NCBI RefSeq assembly: GCF_964204645.1 | Contig: NC_134028.1 | Span: 13,877,263-13,941,262, forward strand | Source: Tubulanus polymorphus | Taxonomy: Eukaryota > Nemertea > Palaeonemertea > Tubulaniformes > Tubulanidae | Reading direction: 5' to 3' | DNA length: 64,000 bases | In this document: positions 10,157-20,700 of the stretch, in pieces | How positions within the stretch are numbered: position 1 is the stretch's first letter | Layout: each line of letters starts with the position of its first letter | The notes under the pieces: model-generated | What the model saw: the letters and a program-made list of their open reading frames with translations, nothing else | The model's database searches: none | What the model was told of the DNA's origin: nothing | Translations under genes and position numbers: made by a program

Positions 10157-10999
10157 TTAATCACTTTCATCATCACTCTCCAATTCACTATCAGGCCCTA
10201 ACAATTTATTCAAATGCTCTACCGAATCTACATCAATAGTTGTTTTATTTTTATACTTATTCTTCACCCTTTTTACCGCATCATCAATAGTTGTTTCATT
10301 GTTATGCTTATTCATCCAATCAAATTTATCATTATTTTCTACTTTATGTTTCATAGAATCTTTATTATCAATATCTGTAACTATATTTTCATTATCATCT
10401 TTCTTAGTGTTTGCTCCTAATATTTCATTTACAGTGTTTGATCCTAATATTTTATTAGCATCGGTTAAATCTAATTCATCTTTATTAGGTGTTGCTAATA
10501 ATAAATCTTCATATAATTCTTTACCATTTACTTTTTTATTTGAAACAAACTTTGTAACATATTTAAATGGGTGTTCTATAAATTCTCTTAAACCAACACG
10601 TTCTATTACATTAGTAATATGTACCTTTGTATTCATATGTTTATTCCAATTTGATGGGGCGTTTGAAAATTCACCTTTACGATAATCACAATAATTTCTA
10701 TTTTCACTAATATTTAATATTATTTCATTATTTGATGTAGAAGGTATTACATTATTAGATGTAGAAGGTATTACATTATTAGATGTAGAAGGTATTGCAT
10801 TATTAGATGTAGAATGTATTACATTATTAGATGTAGAAGGTATTACATTATTAGATGTAGAAGGTGTTACATTATTAGATGTAGAAGGTATTACATTATT
10901 ATCAATTACATTACTTAAATTATCAACAACACCACTTTTATTATTATCGATTTCTATTAGTTTAGTTTTATAAATTTTGAAAGTAGGATCAAATATCAA
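10157..10999 (-). CDS. Polinton protein with 8-residue repeats and a C2H2-like motif
   Basis: The open frame has 280 codons. The frame stays open upstream to about 11,085 but holds no ATG there, so the true start is unknown and the gene may be truncated at its 5' end. Residues about 38-95 are seven copies of an octamer of the type NNVIPSTS, encoded by a 24-bp tandem repeat at 10,728-10,900. They are followed by YCDYRKGEFSNAPSNWNKH...H, which resembles a C2H2 zinc finger with one Cys replaced. The C-terminus is acidic (SELESDDESD). No enzyme signature is visible. The position next to the capsid gene suggests a virion or scaffolding role, but that is inference. Confidence 0.5.
   Translation of the reverse strand: MIFDPTFKIYKTKLIEIDNNKSGVVDNLSNVIDNNVIPSTSNNVTPSTSNNVIPSTSNNVIHSTSNNAIPSTSNNVIPSTSNNVIPSTSNNEIILNISENRNYCDYRKGEFSNAPSNWNKHMNTKVHITNVIERVGLREFIEHPFKYVTKFVSNKKVNGKELYEDLLLATPNKDELDLTDANKILGSNTVNEILGANTKKDDNENIVTDIDNKDSMKHKVENNDKFDWMNKHNNETTIDDAVKRVKNKYKNKTTIDVDSVEHLNKLLGPDSELESDDESD
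10728..10900. repeat. 24-bp coding minisatellite
   Basis: Seven or so tandem copies of a 24-base unit (core GATGTAGAAGGTATTACA) encode the NNVIPSTS octapeptide on the minus strand. The copies differ by few substitutions, which change single residues (I/T, P/H, V/A), and the reading frame is kept. Confidence 0.85.
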
Positions 11000-11124
11000 A
11001 GCTATATTACAAGGTATTACATAATATAAACCATCATTATTTTCATGTGTATCGATGTATGGAATATGTTTATATACTTTACCTCCTTCAATTTATTATA
11101 TAAATGTTTATTAAAGTTAAAATT

Positions 11125-12369
11125 TTAATACATAACACTATTTAATTGAGAATTTACAATATTTAATTGCGCGTCAGATATAATATAAATGTGCATTTTA
11201 AAATTTTTGATTCCTTTATTCTTTGTCATGAATAATTGTATTCCATCTTTAGTGTTCTGTAATTTTTTTCCAGAACCATGTAATGAATTATCCTCTGTTG
11301 TTCTAAAATCTAACCATAATGCATATTTATTACCGGTATAATAATCAATTTGATTAATATTACAATTTTCAGATGATTTTACTTTTTCATTCATAAAATG
11401 TTTTCTAATTTCTGGCCATTGATCTATCATTCTCATTCCTTGACAAAATATTTTATTTGCTATTCCTTCGATAGTTATTTCTACTTTTGTTATTTCAGGA
11501 TTATAATAATTATCAACATTTATTGCGCCATTAGTATATGTTGCAATTGTAAAAAATATTAATATACCTTTAATAGATCTTCTTGGGAAGTTAATATTCT
11601 CATTAATAATTTCATCATTTGCATTAATAGTTACAGTTCTAAATTTATCAATATAATCATATAATAATGAAAATCCTTGATTGTATTTAGTTTGAATTAT
11701 ACTTGAAATATTTTCATCAGTTACTGTATCATATTCTAAACATATATTCGTTAATTTATAACCCATATCTTTATTAACGCTAGATATTACAATTTCATTA
11801 ACAGGAGCAAATGTTATTTCGAATATAACATCTTCTTAAATTGCGTATTTATATAAAGGTGTATTATTTATCAATTCAAAGTCTAATGGAATTTTATATT
11901 TGCTTCCATATATACTTTTTATCAATTTATCTATAGAATTAGTTAATATTGCATTATGTGCTTCTGATCTTAATTCATTTTGGTTTTCTGATTGGATGCC
12001 TTGAAATATCATATTATTTCTATTTTCTTTAGTTAACCATAAATCTTTATAATGCATAAATAAATTATAATCATCTAATGAGAAAACTGTTTCTGGACCA
12101 ATCTTTATAGTTAATTTTTTAATCAAATATCTTCCAACATTATCAACAACATAATTATTATTATTACCGGTTACTTTTATATCGGCTGATAAATAAATAC
12201 TATTTGGAACATAAAAAGTATTTTGTGTTAATCGAGGAATTCTAACATATAAAGTTTCATCGGGATTAATATTTGAAGGGTTATGAGTAATTATATGATG
12301 AGATCTTTCTGCTTTAATAGCATTAGATATTCTATGATTCTTAGAAGGATTGATATAACTCCCACTCAT
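11125..12369 (-). pseudogene. Major capsid protein (double jelly-roll type), one in-frame TAA
   Basis: This is the main shell protein of the Polinton particle. The N-terminal half (12,369-11,836) has the pattern of jelly-roll strands: VRIPRLTQNTFYVPNSIYL, VDNVGRYLIKKLTIKIG and the FMHYKDLWLT turn. The C-terminal half (to 11,125) has ALWLDFRTTEDNSLHGSG and HIYIISDAQLNI, phrases found at the end of animal Polinton capsid proteins. A TAA at 11,836-11,838 interrupts the frame. The codons on both sides are in the same frame and stay open, so this is a nonsense change, not a frameshift. Total length of about 414 codons fits the family. The gene is preceded by TTTTTTTGTAAAATAAATG, a start context shared with several other genes. 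Confidence 0.8.
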
Positions 12370-12390
12370 TTATTTTACAAAAAAATTAAT
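12370..12390 (-). promoter_or_regulatory. TAAATG-type start motif, capsid gene
   Basis: TTTTTTTGTAAAATAAATG runs into the capsid start codon. The T-run followed by ATAAATG is repeated before other genes of this element and resembles the late promoter of poxviruses, in which TAAAT overlaps the ATG. Confidence 0.45.
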
Positions 12391-12393
12391 TAT

Positions 12394-13742
12394 CTATTTT
12401 TTATCATGTTTACTAACCCAAAAATAATTGCACTTACAACTGTAATTAAAAATAAAATAATATGTTCAGCAGCAAAGTTAATAATGTTTCCTGCAGATTT
12501 CAATATAAAACCAACAATTGATGCAATAACTCCTGGCAATGCTGCAGCAGATTTTTTAGATAGTTCCCATAAATATTTTGCTAATTTCTTTAAACCATTC
12601 TTAACTTTATCTTGTATAGAATTATTATCTGGGGGCTTATCCGGTTTATTGGGAGTAGGAGTAGATTTTAAAGCATTTGATATTGCTAAACCTATTGTTG
12701 TAAATAATTGTTATTCCTTCAAACTTAAATAATAATTTTCTATCTTTTAATGATATGTCAGAATTTGGTTTTAGTATTAACTCTTAAACAACAACTTTTA
12801 ATCTATTAATACAATAATTATATGATTTTAATAATAATTTCATTTTTTCTTTCTGAAATTCTATGTTATATTCTAAATCATCAATTTCTTTTTCTAAATA
12901 TGCATTTTTTTTTTTAAATTCAATTTCTTCAATAACTTTAAATTCTCTATCTAATCTTAATCGTTCTAATTCTTTTCTGGTGTCAAATAATTTATTTTCT
13001 AAAGGTTAAATTTTATTATATCTAATATGTTTTTCGCGCGCAATTTTATCAGCTTGATCTCGTACACTTATTATTTCTTTAATTGTTTTTTTTAGAAAAC
13101 ATACTTAAAGCTTCTATTTCGTGATCTATTGCATCAAGTAATCCCTTCGGTAAAAGTTTTTCAGTTTGAACTTCAGTGTTTGATTTAGGTTTACTAGTTT
13201 TGGAAGTTATATTCTGTACAGAAGTTGTTTCTGTTTCTGAATTTTTATTGATTATTTTTAATCATCAATTCTTTCACTAAATTCTGTTATATTATCATCT
13301 CCTTCTTCTTGTGTAGCATCAGTTATTTCATTACTATTACTTATTCTCTTAATTCTAAATGTTTCTAAATTTTTCAAAGTTGATTCCGCTAATATTTTAT
13401 TTAGTCTTGTTCTTTGATTAGTGATATCAATATAATAATCACCATCCAAATGATAATAATATTTACCTTTAAAAAGTTTTAAATTTTCTACTAAAAGTTC
13501 AGCATCTCTATCATTTATATTATACCCAGATCTTTCAAATACAGGTTTGAATTTATAAATATATTCATTAAATTCTAAATTTTTCTTTAATAAACCTGGA
13601 TTTTAATTTTCAGTATCTATTCTCGATTTAGCTCCTCTAATATATTCATCTGTTGATGGGGCTTTATGACCACTATCTGCTAAATTAGAATTATATGCTG
13701 ATTCATTATCATCATCAATATTAGTTTCATTAAAATCAGGTT
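12394..13742 (-). pseudogene. Coiled-coil structural protein with hydrophobic C-terminus, multiply broken
   Basis: Pieces in different frames form one protein of about 450 residues. An acidic N-terminal part includes an intact 63-codon stretch at 13,449-13,258. A Gln/Lys/Glu-rich coiled coil follows at about 13,120-12,790 (phrases like DTRKELERLRLDREFKVIEE). A C-terminal part at 12,720-12,394 has GLKKLAKYLWELSKKSAAAL and two hydrophobic helices, with AEHIILFLITVVSAIIFGL near the end. This C-terminal pattern is common in a conserved Polinton protein of unknown exact role (membrane-active or internal particle protein, inferred). In-frame stops at about 13,602, 13,010 and 12,786 and at least three frameshifts are seen. 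A plus-strand open frame at 12,283-12,732 is only its shadow. Confidence 0.6.
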
Positions 13743-13750
13743 GTGGTTCA

Positions 13751-13981
13751 TTAAAATTTAAAATATAATATTCCTCCGATTACTATTCCTATACAAGTTA
13801 TAGCTAATTTAGTATTTTCATGGGATTTATTATCATCATTTAGTTTAATTATTTCATGTTGAATATTATCAGTTTTTATATTTTCCGATGTATTGTAATC
13901 TTTTATTTTAGAATCATTATTTAATTTAATATTCTCAGTTTTAGTATCTGTTGATTGAATATGTTTTTTATTTTTTTTCAC
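13751..13981 (-). CDS. Small tail-anchored protein
   Basis: The 76-codon frame has a polar, Asn/Lys-rich body (two related phrases, NIKLNNDSKIKD and IIKLNDDNKSHE) and one C-terminal membrane helix, LAITCIGIVIGGILYF. No ATG opens it. The first possible start is a GTG that overlaps the last codons of the upstream penton-like gene. It may therefore be expressed by reinitiation, or it may be a broken extension of that gene after an A-run frameshift. No family is recognised. Confidence 0.4.
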   Translation of the reverse strand: MKKNKKHIQSTDTKTENIKLNNDSKIKDYNTSENIKTDNIQHEIIKLNDDNKSHENTKLAITCIGIVIGGILYFKF

Positions 13982-14822
13982 CTTCCATTAATTTTGGAGC
14001 AGTAATAATCTTTTTATTTATATCATTTAATCCAAATGAATTATTTATTGTTGCAGTTTTAATTAGATTATTATAATCAATTATATTTCCCATCTTTAAT
14101 ACTAAATCATTAGAAATAATTAATAGATTAGGGCCTATACAATAATTTAATCTAATATGTGATTTATCTAAATAATTTTGATATCTTACAATGTTTTCTG
14201 GAATAGATCTATTTTTATCATTATGAATGGAATCTTCAAATAATACTTTGAATTGTTTCTGTGTATCAAATGAAGTGTTATCATTTCCAACTATTGGTGA
14301 TCTTGTTTCAACTTGCGAACCTAAAATACATATCAAATAAGTTCTAATTGATTGATTTATTCTTTGTATACCTGATTTTGTAAAACCTTCACCATTTTCT
14401 AAAATGAAATTAACCCAACCATTATTATTATCAATTTTATAATTATGATAAGCTCCAATTCTATGCATATAATCAATTCTTTTTATTTCATACTCTTCAC
14501 CAACACCTTGCAATTTACCATGCGCTCTAAAATCGGAATTAATATTTATGTTAAATTCATTAGATATTTTATAAAACTTAGATAGATTAATATTATTATC
14601 CAATTCTTTAAAATATTTACATCCGGGTAAAGGACATTCTAATTCATTTAATATTATTCTGATTTAAAAATATGTGTGAAATCTAAATATTGTGTGAATT
14701 AATTTTAAATCAGAATACTTCAAATTTTTATCTAAGTTATTTAAATGATCATTCCAACTTATACCACAACCTGTTGTTGCACAATAAACAGCAAAATTTA
14801 ATTGATTCTGCCAATATTTCAT
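13968..14822 (-). pseudogene. Minor capsid (penton-like) protein, one in-frame TAA
   Basis: This is the putative vertex protein of the Polinton particle. The frame starts at ATG 14,822 with the family signature WQNQLNFAVYCATTGCG. It is interrupted by TAA at 14,664-14,666 (codon 53) and then is open for 232 codons, with NEFNININSDFR and a C-terminal region rich in Asn. The stop lies in the same frame as both flanks. The first ATG after the stop is at 14,603, which would give a 211-residue product lacking the signature. It starts 8 bases after the previous gene stops and overlaps the next frame by 14 bases. Confidence 0.75.
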
Positions 14823-14830
14823 ATTAGATT

Positions 14831-15055
14831 TTACTTTATATATATATGATATTCATCTCGAGTAAAAGTAACTTCATATGTATTAAATATATTTTCCATT
14901 TTAGAAATAAAAAACTGTGATTCAGTAACATAAATTTCTAAATTAGTTAATGAATTTAAAACTACATTTTTATATGTAATATTTTTTTTTAAATCTATTG
15001 CAGGAATATTATATTTAATTGATTTATTATATTGGAAAGCTTTTGGAAACCCCAT
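14831..15055 (-). CDS. Small Polinton protein of unknown function
   Basis: The 74-residue intact frame starts with MGFPKAFQYN and has alternating polar and aromatic residues without a membrane helix. The start has the TATAAATGG context used by other genes of the element. It lies directly before the penton-like gene with an 8-base gap. I do not recognise the family. Confidence 0.5.
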   Translation of the reverse strand: MGFPKAFQYNKSIKYNIPAIDLKKNITYKNVVLNSLTNLEIYVTESQFFISKMENIFNTYEVTFTRDEYHIYIK

Positions 15056-15071
15056 TTATATAATTAAAAAA

Positions 15072-15356
15072 TTAATAATTAACTAATTCTTTTAATAATT
15101 TATCATGTTCTTCAACTGTTATATGGCCATTTAAACTTATTATATAATCTAGTGTATTCTTTAATATATTAATTTCTTTTATACTAGTTTTAATTTTTTC
15201 TTTATTACTTTTTATATTTAATTTTGAACTTATACCAATTAAAACACTTGAACTTAATCCTAACACACCAATTGATATAGCTAAAGGTGTTAATGGGAGG
15301 AATATTGCTAGAAATGTTATTACAGAACTAATCGTAACCGAACCACTTATAATCAA
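15072..15356 (-). CDS. Small two-helix membrane protein
   Basis: 94 residues. The first 45 residues hold two hydrophobic helices (ISSVITFLAIFLPLTPLAIS and VLGLSSSVLIGIS), followed by a helical, Lys/Glu-rich tail ending in GHITVEEHDKLLKELVNY, a pattern often seen in small proteins of marine invertebrate Polintons. It probably sits in a membrane or is a minor particle component. The real start could be a few codons different because no strong start context is seen. Confidence 0.55.
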   Translation of the reverse strand: MIISGSVTISSVITFLAIFLPLTPLAISIGVLGLSSSVLIGISSKLNIKSNKEKIKTSIKEINILKNTLDYIISLNGHITVEEHDKLLKELVNY

Positions 15357-15376
15357 ATAGCATATAATTTTACTTT

Positions 15377-15490
15377 TTAAATATTTTTTCTTTTTAAATC
15401 ACTTTCAAATTCTAATATTTGTTTTTCTAAATATATTTTTAATTTAGTTTTATTTATATCATGAGGAATAATATCAATATTATCATCCAT
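15377..15490 (-). CDS. 37-residue small ORF with strong start motif
   Basis: This very short frame (MDDNIDIIPHDINKTK..., ending KRKNI) fits exactly between two other genes. It is preceded by TTTTTTTGCTAAATAAATG, the best match in the element to the shared start motif. The product is charged and mostly helical in character. Because of the start motif I think it is a real small gene, but no homologue is known to me. Confidence 0.5.
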   Translation of the reverse strand: MDDNIDIIPHDINKTKLKIYLEKQILEFESDLKRKNI

Positions 15491-15512
15491 TTATTTAGCA
15501 AAAAAATTACTA
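15491..15512 (-). promoter_or_regulatory. TAAATG-type start motif
   Basis: TAATTTTTTTGCTAAATAAATG leads directly into the small ORF ending at 15,377. It is the clearest copy of the motif. Confidence 0.5.
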
Positions 15513-15932
15513 ATTAGTAAACTTATAAGCAACAAATATAACAATAACTGTTCCGCCTAAAATCCATATTATTTCATATTTCTGTTGTTCTTTACTTGGG
15601 GTATAATAATCTGATATTGTAGGTTTATGTAGATGTAATTTTTCTGTATTGGTTACTGCGTTATATAAACTCATTGCGTCATCAACTGATTGAAAATCTC
15701 TATGTGAAGTCTTCTGATCATATAATTCTTTATTGATGTAATCCATATAGTTTTGTCTTTTTTCTCTATATTCTTCTGCTGCTTTATTATATTTCTCTAA
15801 TGCTAAGTTATGCCTTTTTTGTTCTGTTAATGATCCATTTTTATCAATATGTTTAAATAAATAACCGCCACCAGTAAATGCTAAAGCTTTAACAATTGCC
15901 GATCCTATAATAGTTTTAATTGCAGAAGCCAT
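15510..15932 (-). CDS. Polinton membrane protein with central helical region (140 aa)
   Basis: Intact. An N-terminal hydrophobic, Gly-rich segment (TIIGSAIVKALAFTGGGYLF) is followed by a long helical region (EQKRHNLALEKYNKAAEEY, REKRQNYMDYINKEL), a Pro-containing segment (KPTISDYYTPSKEQQ) and a C-terminal membrane helix (IIWILGGTVIVIFVAYKF). This order is typical of a recurrent protein in animal Polintons. A role in the particle membrane or vertex is inferred from position among capsid genes. The start carries TTTTACTAAATAAATG. Confidence 0.65.
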   Translation of the reverse strand: MASAIKTIIGSAIVKALAFTGGGYLFKHIDKNGSLTEQKRHNLALEKYNKAAEEYREKRQNYMDYINKELYDQKTSHRDFQSVDDAMSLYNAVTNTEKLHLHKPTISDYYTPSKEQQKYEIIWILGGTVIVIFVAYKFTN

Positions 15933-15955
15933 TTATTTAGTAAAATAATTACGCA
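15933..15955 (-). promoter_or_regulatory. TAAATG-type start motif
   Basis: TAATTATTTTACTAAATAAATG lies at the start of the 140-residue membrane protein gene. Confidence 0.5.
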
Positions 15956-15956
15956 T

Positions 15957-16181
15957 TTATATGGGAGGAATATTATATTTTTGTTTTTCTAAATAATCAA
16001 TAGTTAAATTAGATAAAGTAACTGCTAATGTTAATTTTAAAATATCATTTATATCAAATCTATCAACATTAACACTTCCCATTTTGAATACTTTTTTTAA
16101 TACCATTGAATAACCAACAGTTCCAACTGATAGTAATGCTCCATTATATAATCCAGTTATTATCCACTTATTATCACTCAT
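15957..16181 (-). CDS. Small conserved Polinton membrane protein (74 aa)
   Basis: Intact. There are two hydrophobic segments (LYNGALLSVGTVGYSMVL, then ILKLTLAVTLSNLTIDYL) around a short basic loop (KKVFKMGSVNVDRF), ending in NIPPI. Comparable short proteins with an N-terminal helix, a KM-x-S/A motif and a second helix occur next to capsid genes of invertebrate Polintons. The start is marked by TTTGATAAATAAATG. Confidence 0.6.
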   Translation of the reverse strand: MSDNKWIITGLYNGALLSVGTVGYSMVLKKVFKMGSVNVDRFDINDILKLTLAVTLSNLTIDYLEKQKYNIPPI

Positions 16182-16204
16182 TTATTTATCAAACAAATTA
16201 CTAA
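16182..16204 (-). promoter_or_regulatory. TAAATG-type start motif
   Basis: TAATTTGTTTGATAAATAAATG lies at the start of the 74-residue membrane protein gene. Confidence 0.5.
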
Positions 16205-16524
16205 TTATATTCAAAATATTTAGTTATCTTATTTATGATTAATTCAACATTTATTTCATTACTAGTTTCATTTGTATATATTTCAATTATTATTTTTTTA
16301 ATATCATCGATGATAAAATCTTCATCTAATTCATAAAATCTTTAAGATTCTCTGCTTAAATTAGTAATCTTTTCTACATTTAAAGTTTCTTTATCTATTG
16401 TTGTTTCATACTCAAATGTTGTTTCATTAGAAAATGCAATATTTTTAATATGTGTAATTACATCATTAATGTTAAATTTCATTTCTTTCTCACGTTTAAA
16501 ATCAAACCCAAAACATATACTCAA
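16201..16524 (-). pseudogene. Small Polinton protein, one in-frame TAA
   Basis: The frame reads through a single TAA (16,342-16,344) and then stays open to a TAG at 16,201, giving about 107 codons. The upstream part includes REKEMKFNINDVITHIKN. The first ATG is at 16,482; the frame upstream has no clear start. The downstream part is rich in Ile, Glu and Asp and looks helical. No function is recognised. Confidence 0.45.
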
Positions 16525-16642
16525 ACAGTTATATTCATTTATATAATGAAAAAGTTACTCTCTACATCTTATAACTAATTCATATATCACAGGAAAGTTA
16601 TTTAAATCAATTAAATATCCATTATGATTTCTTACTTCTAAC

Positions 16643-17308
16643 TTAAAAATTAAATTTAGGAATGCAAGGTTTAAAATCACATTCTGTTAAATCATAATTT
16701 ATTTGAGTTCCAAATTGTTTAACATTTTTTAGGGGTAAAATATTTAGTATACTAGAACTACAAATTGTTTCTTTAGTTGCTTCGAAAGTTTTTGTAGGCT
16801 CGATTAAATTGCAATAAATATAAAAGTGTGTAAAAGGTATTATATTTGAGCTGCCTTTTGCGTTTCCAGTAACTATGAGCGGTTTAATTCCTAACATTTT
16901 AGCCAGTGGTTTGTTTATCATAAATTTATGTTGTTCATTAGATATCTTTATTCTAATTTTATTAGTACAATCAATTTTATTAAATTTAACTTCAAATACA
17001 GAAGTGCCCCCGATTTTCAACCGAGCTCTTCTATTAATTTCCTGCGCTAATGATTCTAAATTATATAATCCTGGTTTTAAGAATATATGAAACCATTTAT
17101 CGTTATTTCTCATATAAATCATAAACCCTCTATTTTCAAAAGTTTTATCCGATATATTATAAAAAGAATTAAATAAACTTATATTAACTAATTTTAAATC
17201 AACACAATTCTTGAATTCTCTATCTAATTGTACTAGTAAATTATGTGATTTATAATTTGTAAGTCTTCTAGAATCAACAAATATTCAGTATTCTTTTAAT
17301 TCTACCAT
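16643..17308 (-). pseudogene. Structural-type Polinton protein, early in-frame TGA
   Basis: The frame starts at an ATG at 17,308 with the context TATGTAAAATAAATGG. It meets a TGA at codon 8 (17,285-17,287) and then is open for 214 codons. After the stop it shows VDSRRLTNYKSHNLLVQLD and VNISLFNSFYNISD, then the phrase FLKPGLYNLESLAQEI. An early Ser/Arg-rich strand, a NxxYN pattern and LPPG-like LKPGLYN are features of a conserved jelly-roll-like Polinton protein. A capsid accessory role is inferred. An internal ATG at 17,122 would give 159 residues. Confidence 0.55.
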
Positions 17309-17330
17309 TTATTTTACATATTTTCTTATT
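17309..17330 (-). promoter_or_regulatory. TAAATG-type start motif
   Basis: AAATATGTAAAATAAATGG lies at the start of the gene at 16,643-17,308, with a weaker T-run than the other copies. Confidence 0.4.
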
Positions 17331-17679
17331 CGAAATCTATTTCATGGTGCCCTTTTTCATTCTTACCTTTGTATACGAAATAGAAATCTCCAGAACATAA
17401 TTCTTCTAGGTCTTCACTTGATAATCTATGAAATCTATCTGGTAAATATGTTCTGAATTTATATGTATTTCCTTTTAATCCTTCATATTCTAAGTGTATA
17501 ACTAATTTATCTCCATATTCATCAGTAACTGTATCAATATTTGTAATTAGATATTTCTTATGGATTATTAATTCTTTTAACTTCTTAAATTTATAATCTA
17601 CTGATTTGACATTTGAAGTATCTTTTATTCTATCTAAAAATAATTTGTTGTTCTCACTGTGCGCTTGTTTACTCTCCAT
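17326..17679 (-). CDS. Small Polinton protein next to the polymerase (117 aa), possible ssDNA-binding
   Basis: Intact. The N-terminal half is helical and basic. The C-terminal half has strands typical of a small beta-barrel: KLVIHLEYEGLKGNTYKF, then YLPDRFHRLSSEDLEEL, then FYFVYKGKNEKGHHEIDF. The gene sits directly downstream of the polymerase on the same strand, and a broken homologue sits next to a Polinton end at 2,035-2,290. Replication support (single-strand binding) is a guess from fold pattern and position; no diagnostic motif is present. The start context is TATAAATGG. Confidence 0.55.
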   Translation of the reverse strand: MESKQAHSENNKLFLDRIKDTSNVKSVDYKFKKLKELIIHKKYLITNIDTVTDEYGDKLVIHLEYEGLKGNTYKFRTYLPDRFHRLSSEDLEELCSGDFYFVYKGKNEKGHHEIDFE

Positions 17680-17708
17680 TTATAATACATATTTTTATTA
17701 AAATTTGA

Positions 17709-20700
17709 TTAACACGTTAGAGTTCTTTTCATTATTCCGTTCTCTTTTGTTTCTTCTCTTTTAAATCTTAAGTATTCATCTAAATTGCAACCATAAGCAA
17801 CTGTTTGAATTCCATCATCTAAAATATATCTTGTATCATCAAATGGGTTTAGACTTATCTTTTCAATTTCTTCAATAAACATTTCTTGATCTTCAGATCT
17901 TAAACATCTCATCTTATGTTTTCTAACTTCTTCATTGAATATACAATTGATGTAATCTTTGAAATGAATATTCTTTTCTACTACACTTTTGGTTATTCCT
18001 TTTAACTTTTTAGCTTCATGTTCTTTAGTTTTATATGAATACATTTTAGATCTAATTCCTATGAATTCAATCATTTCTTCACCACCTAATTCATCTTTGA
18101 ATTTACCGGGAATTTTTTTATTATCATTGCTAAACAATTCATGATCTTTAGGATAATTACTGAAATCAAAATGATGTTTTAATGTTTTTAAATCATCTGT
18201 TACGTTATTAGTTTTCATCTTTAATATGTAACTGTCAGTATCAAAATATAATATTTCTATATGTTTTTCTCCAAAAAGTGGTTGTAATACATTATAATAG
18301 AATTCATACATTAGTAATTTTGATAATTCTAAAACTGAAGCACCAACATAGATTTCATTGATGTTCTTCTCATTTTAACTGCAGCTAAATTTTCATCAAA
18401 TATTCTGTTACCTAAAAACTTAGGATATGATTGTAAATGCCTTATCCTTTTGCCATTACTTACTAACTCAATATCATTTCTGTTTCTAATATTTTCACCA
18501 GTCTTACCATAGAATGCATTGTTCATTAGTTTGAAGAAATCTTTCTCAAAATAAGTTTTAGCTTCAGTTCTCTGTTTGGTGTTAAAATCTATATATTTTT
18601 CTAACCACTTAGATTGACTGAATGAAATATAACTATGTACTTTTTTAGGATCATTCCTTGTTTTTAAATAAAACTTTAACATTCTATAATGTACTACATA
18701 ATTATATTTATCTTCTTGAGTTACCATTAACTTTTCTGTATGAATATGATTTTCGGGTTTAATTCTTTTTTGATAATTTGATAATTCTTCATGAGTTACA
18801 GTTTTATGTTCTGGACAGTATGCTAGATTTCTAGATTTAAATTTAATATGTTCAGGATATTCTAAATCTACAACAAAGAAGTAACCAGTATCTGAATCAT
18901 CTGCAATATCTAGGATTCTTTTCTTCCAATCAAATTTATCATTATTTTCATGTTGTGAAACTTCAGTTATTTCAAATACTCCATAAGGTTGTGGTTCCAT
19001 CATTGCCCAACCATACAAATTATTTGTATCTATATATAATAACTTATATCCGGGGTTATCATTTACATTGAAATATCTATCACCTAATACACCTGAAACT
19101 CCTCCTCTTATAGATTTTTCAAATAATAATAATTGATCTATATTTGTTAACAAATCCATTTTTATATCTGTAAATTTTAATCCACAATCCCATGTTAATC
19201 CTGGACTTGAATAACAATGACAAGGATCAATATTAAAATATTTTAGGTTTACATCTCTAAACCTTTCAAATATATCGGTTAATAATAATACATCTGATTT
19301 TAGATATGAATCTACTAATTGCCCATGATTTTCTATTTTGAAATGATTCCAAATATTCAATGTTCTATTATAGACTTCATCTTTAACATATTCATTTTTT
19401 AATTCATCATAGAATTGTTCTTTCAATAATTCAGTTATGTTTAAATCATCATGATTTTTATAGAAAGAATATGGAATTGCGCCTTTATATCTCATTAATT
19501 GGAAATCATCATTATTTGGGTAGTGTTGCTTTAATATTTTTAATTCATCATCAACTAATGATTTTGATAAGTTATCTAATGGACTATTTAAAAATCTATA
19601 TGATTCTATAAATCTTAGGCAACCAAATTGGAATGATATATAATTCTCAGATGTTCTAGCTAACATTTTAAATTTATAAGTTGGTATTTTATCCTTTGAT
19701 CTATTTGAATTTAATCTTTCTATTTCATTATTAATTTCTTCTATTTTATGACATAACTGTTTGATGAATAAATGTGCATCATATCCTGATAGATTATGAA
19801 ATATAACTGGTACAAAGTTAATTTTCTTAGCTTGTAAGTTACAATTCTCATGTGCAGCACCTCTAAACTTTCCATTCAAATGATCATGGTCTCTTACTTT
19901 TTTATCTTTGAAATTAAATATCTTTTCACAATAATAACATTTATCTGCAAACTCAAATGCTTCTTTATCTTCTTCTGTCATTATAATTTCTATATTTTTA
20001 TTTAACTTTTCATTAAATCTTATTTCATATTCAATTAATAAGTCACAAAAATGATTGATAACATTTTCATTTCTATAATGATAATATTCACTTTTAATTA
20101 GTTCTGGATAATCAGATTTAATATATAATCCAAAAGCAGCAGCTGATTGATGAATCTTTTTAATAGTATTTGTTATTGGTGGTTCTTTTGAAAAATCAAT
20201 TTCATTAGAATTTAATTTCTTTCTTTTATAATATATTTCTTTTCTATCTTGATCAGTTAATTCTTTATTTAATGATTCAAAATCTCCATATATTACAAAT
20301 GGAACTTTATTTTTGAAATCATATTTTTTGAATTCTAATATTTTATCCTTTTCATTTGGTAAAACTAATTTACAATAATCATGATTTTCTCATAATTGTT
20401 TACGATTTAAAAATGTACTTTCATTACTGAATGTATGTAAACATTTTCTACAAAGATATATTTTATGGTGATCATTTTCTGATTTAAAGAATAATTCGAT
20501 TTGTTTAATCCACATATAATGATTTTCATAATATAGTATATCTATAACATCATTTGAATCATAATCTTTTGATCGGTATAAAGGTTCTAATGTATAAGGC
20601 TTTATATTGTTACCTTTTGTATTTGGTAATTTGATTAAATCAAATACATTAATTCTTAAATTATTATATCTTTCTATTTTGGGATATGTTTAATTCTAAC

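Noticed and set aside
10728-10900. CRISPR-like array
   Set aside because: The 24-bp units are contiguous without spacers and are in frame in a protein gene.
12283-12732. Plus-strand 149-codon open frame beside the capsid gene
   Set aside because: It is the antisense shadow of the capsid gene start and of the hydrophobic C-terminus of the coiled-coil gene, which matches known Polinton proteins on the minus strand.
8187-17287. Possible reassigned stop codons in the Polinton (many in-frame TAA/TAG/TGA)
   Set aside because: All three stops occur, alongside clear frameshifts in the same genes, and intact genes end normally. Ordinary decay explains it better than a different genetic code.
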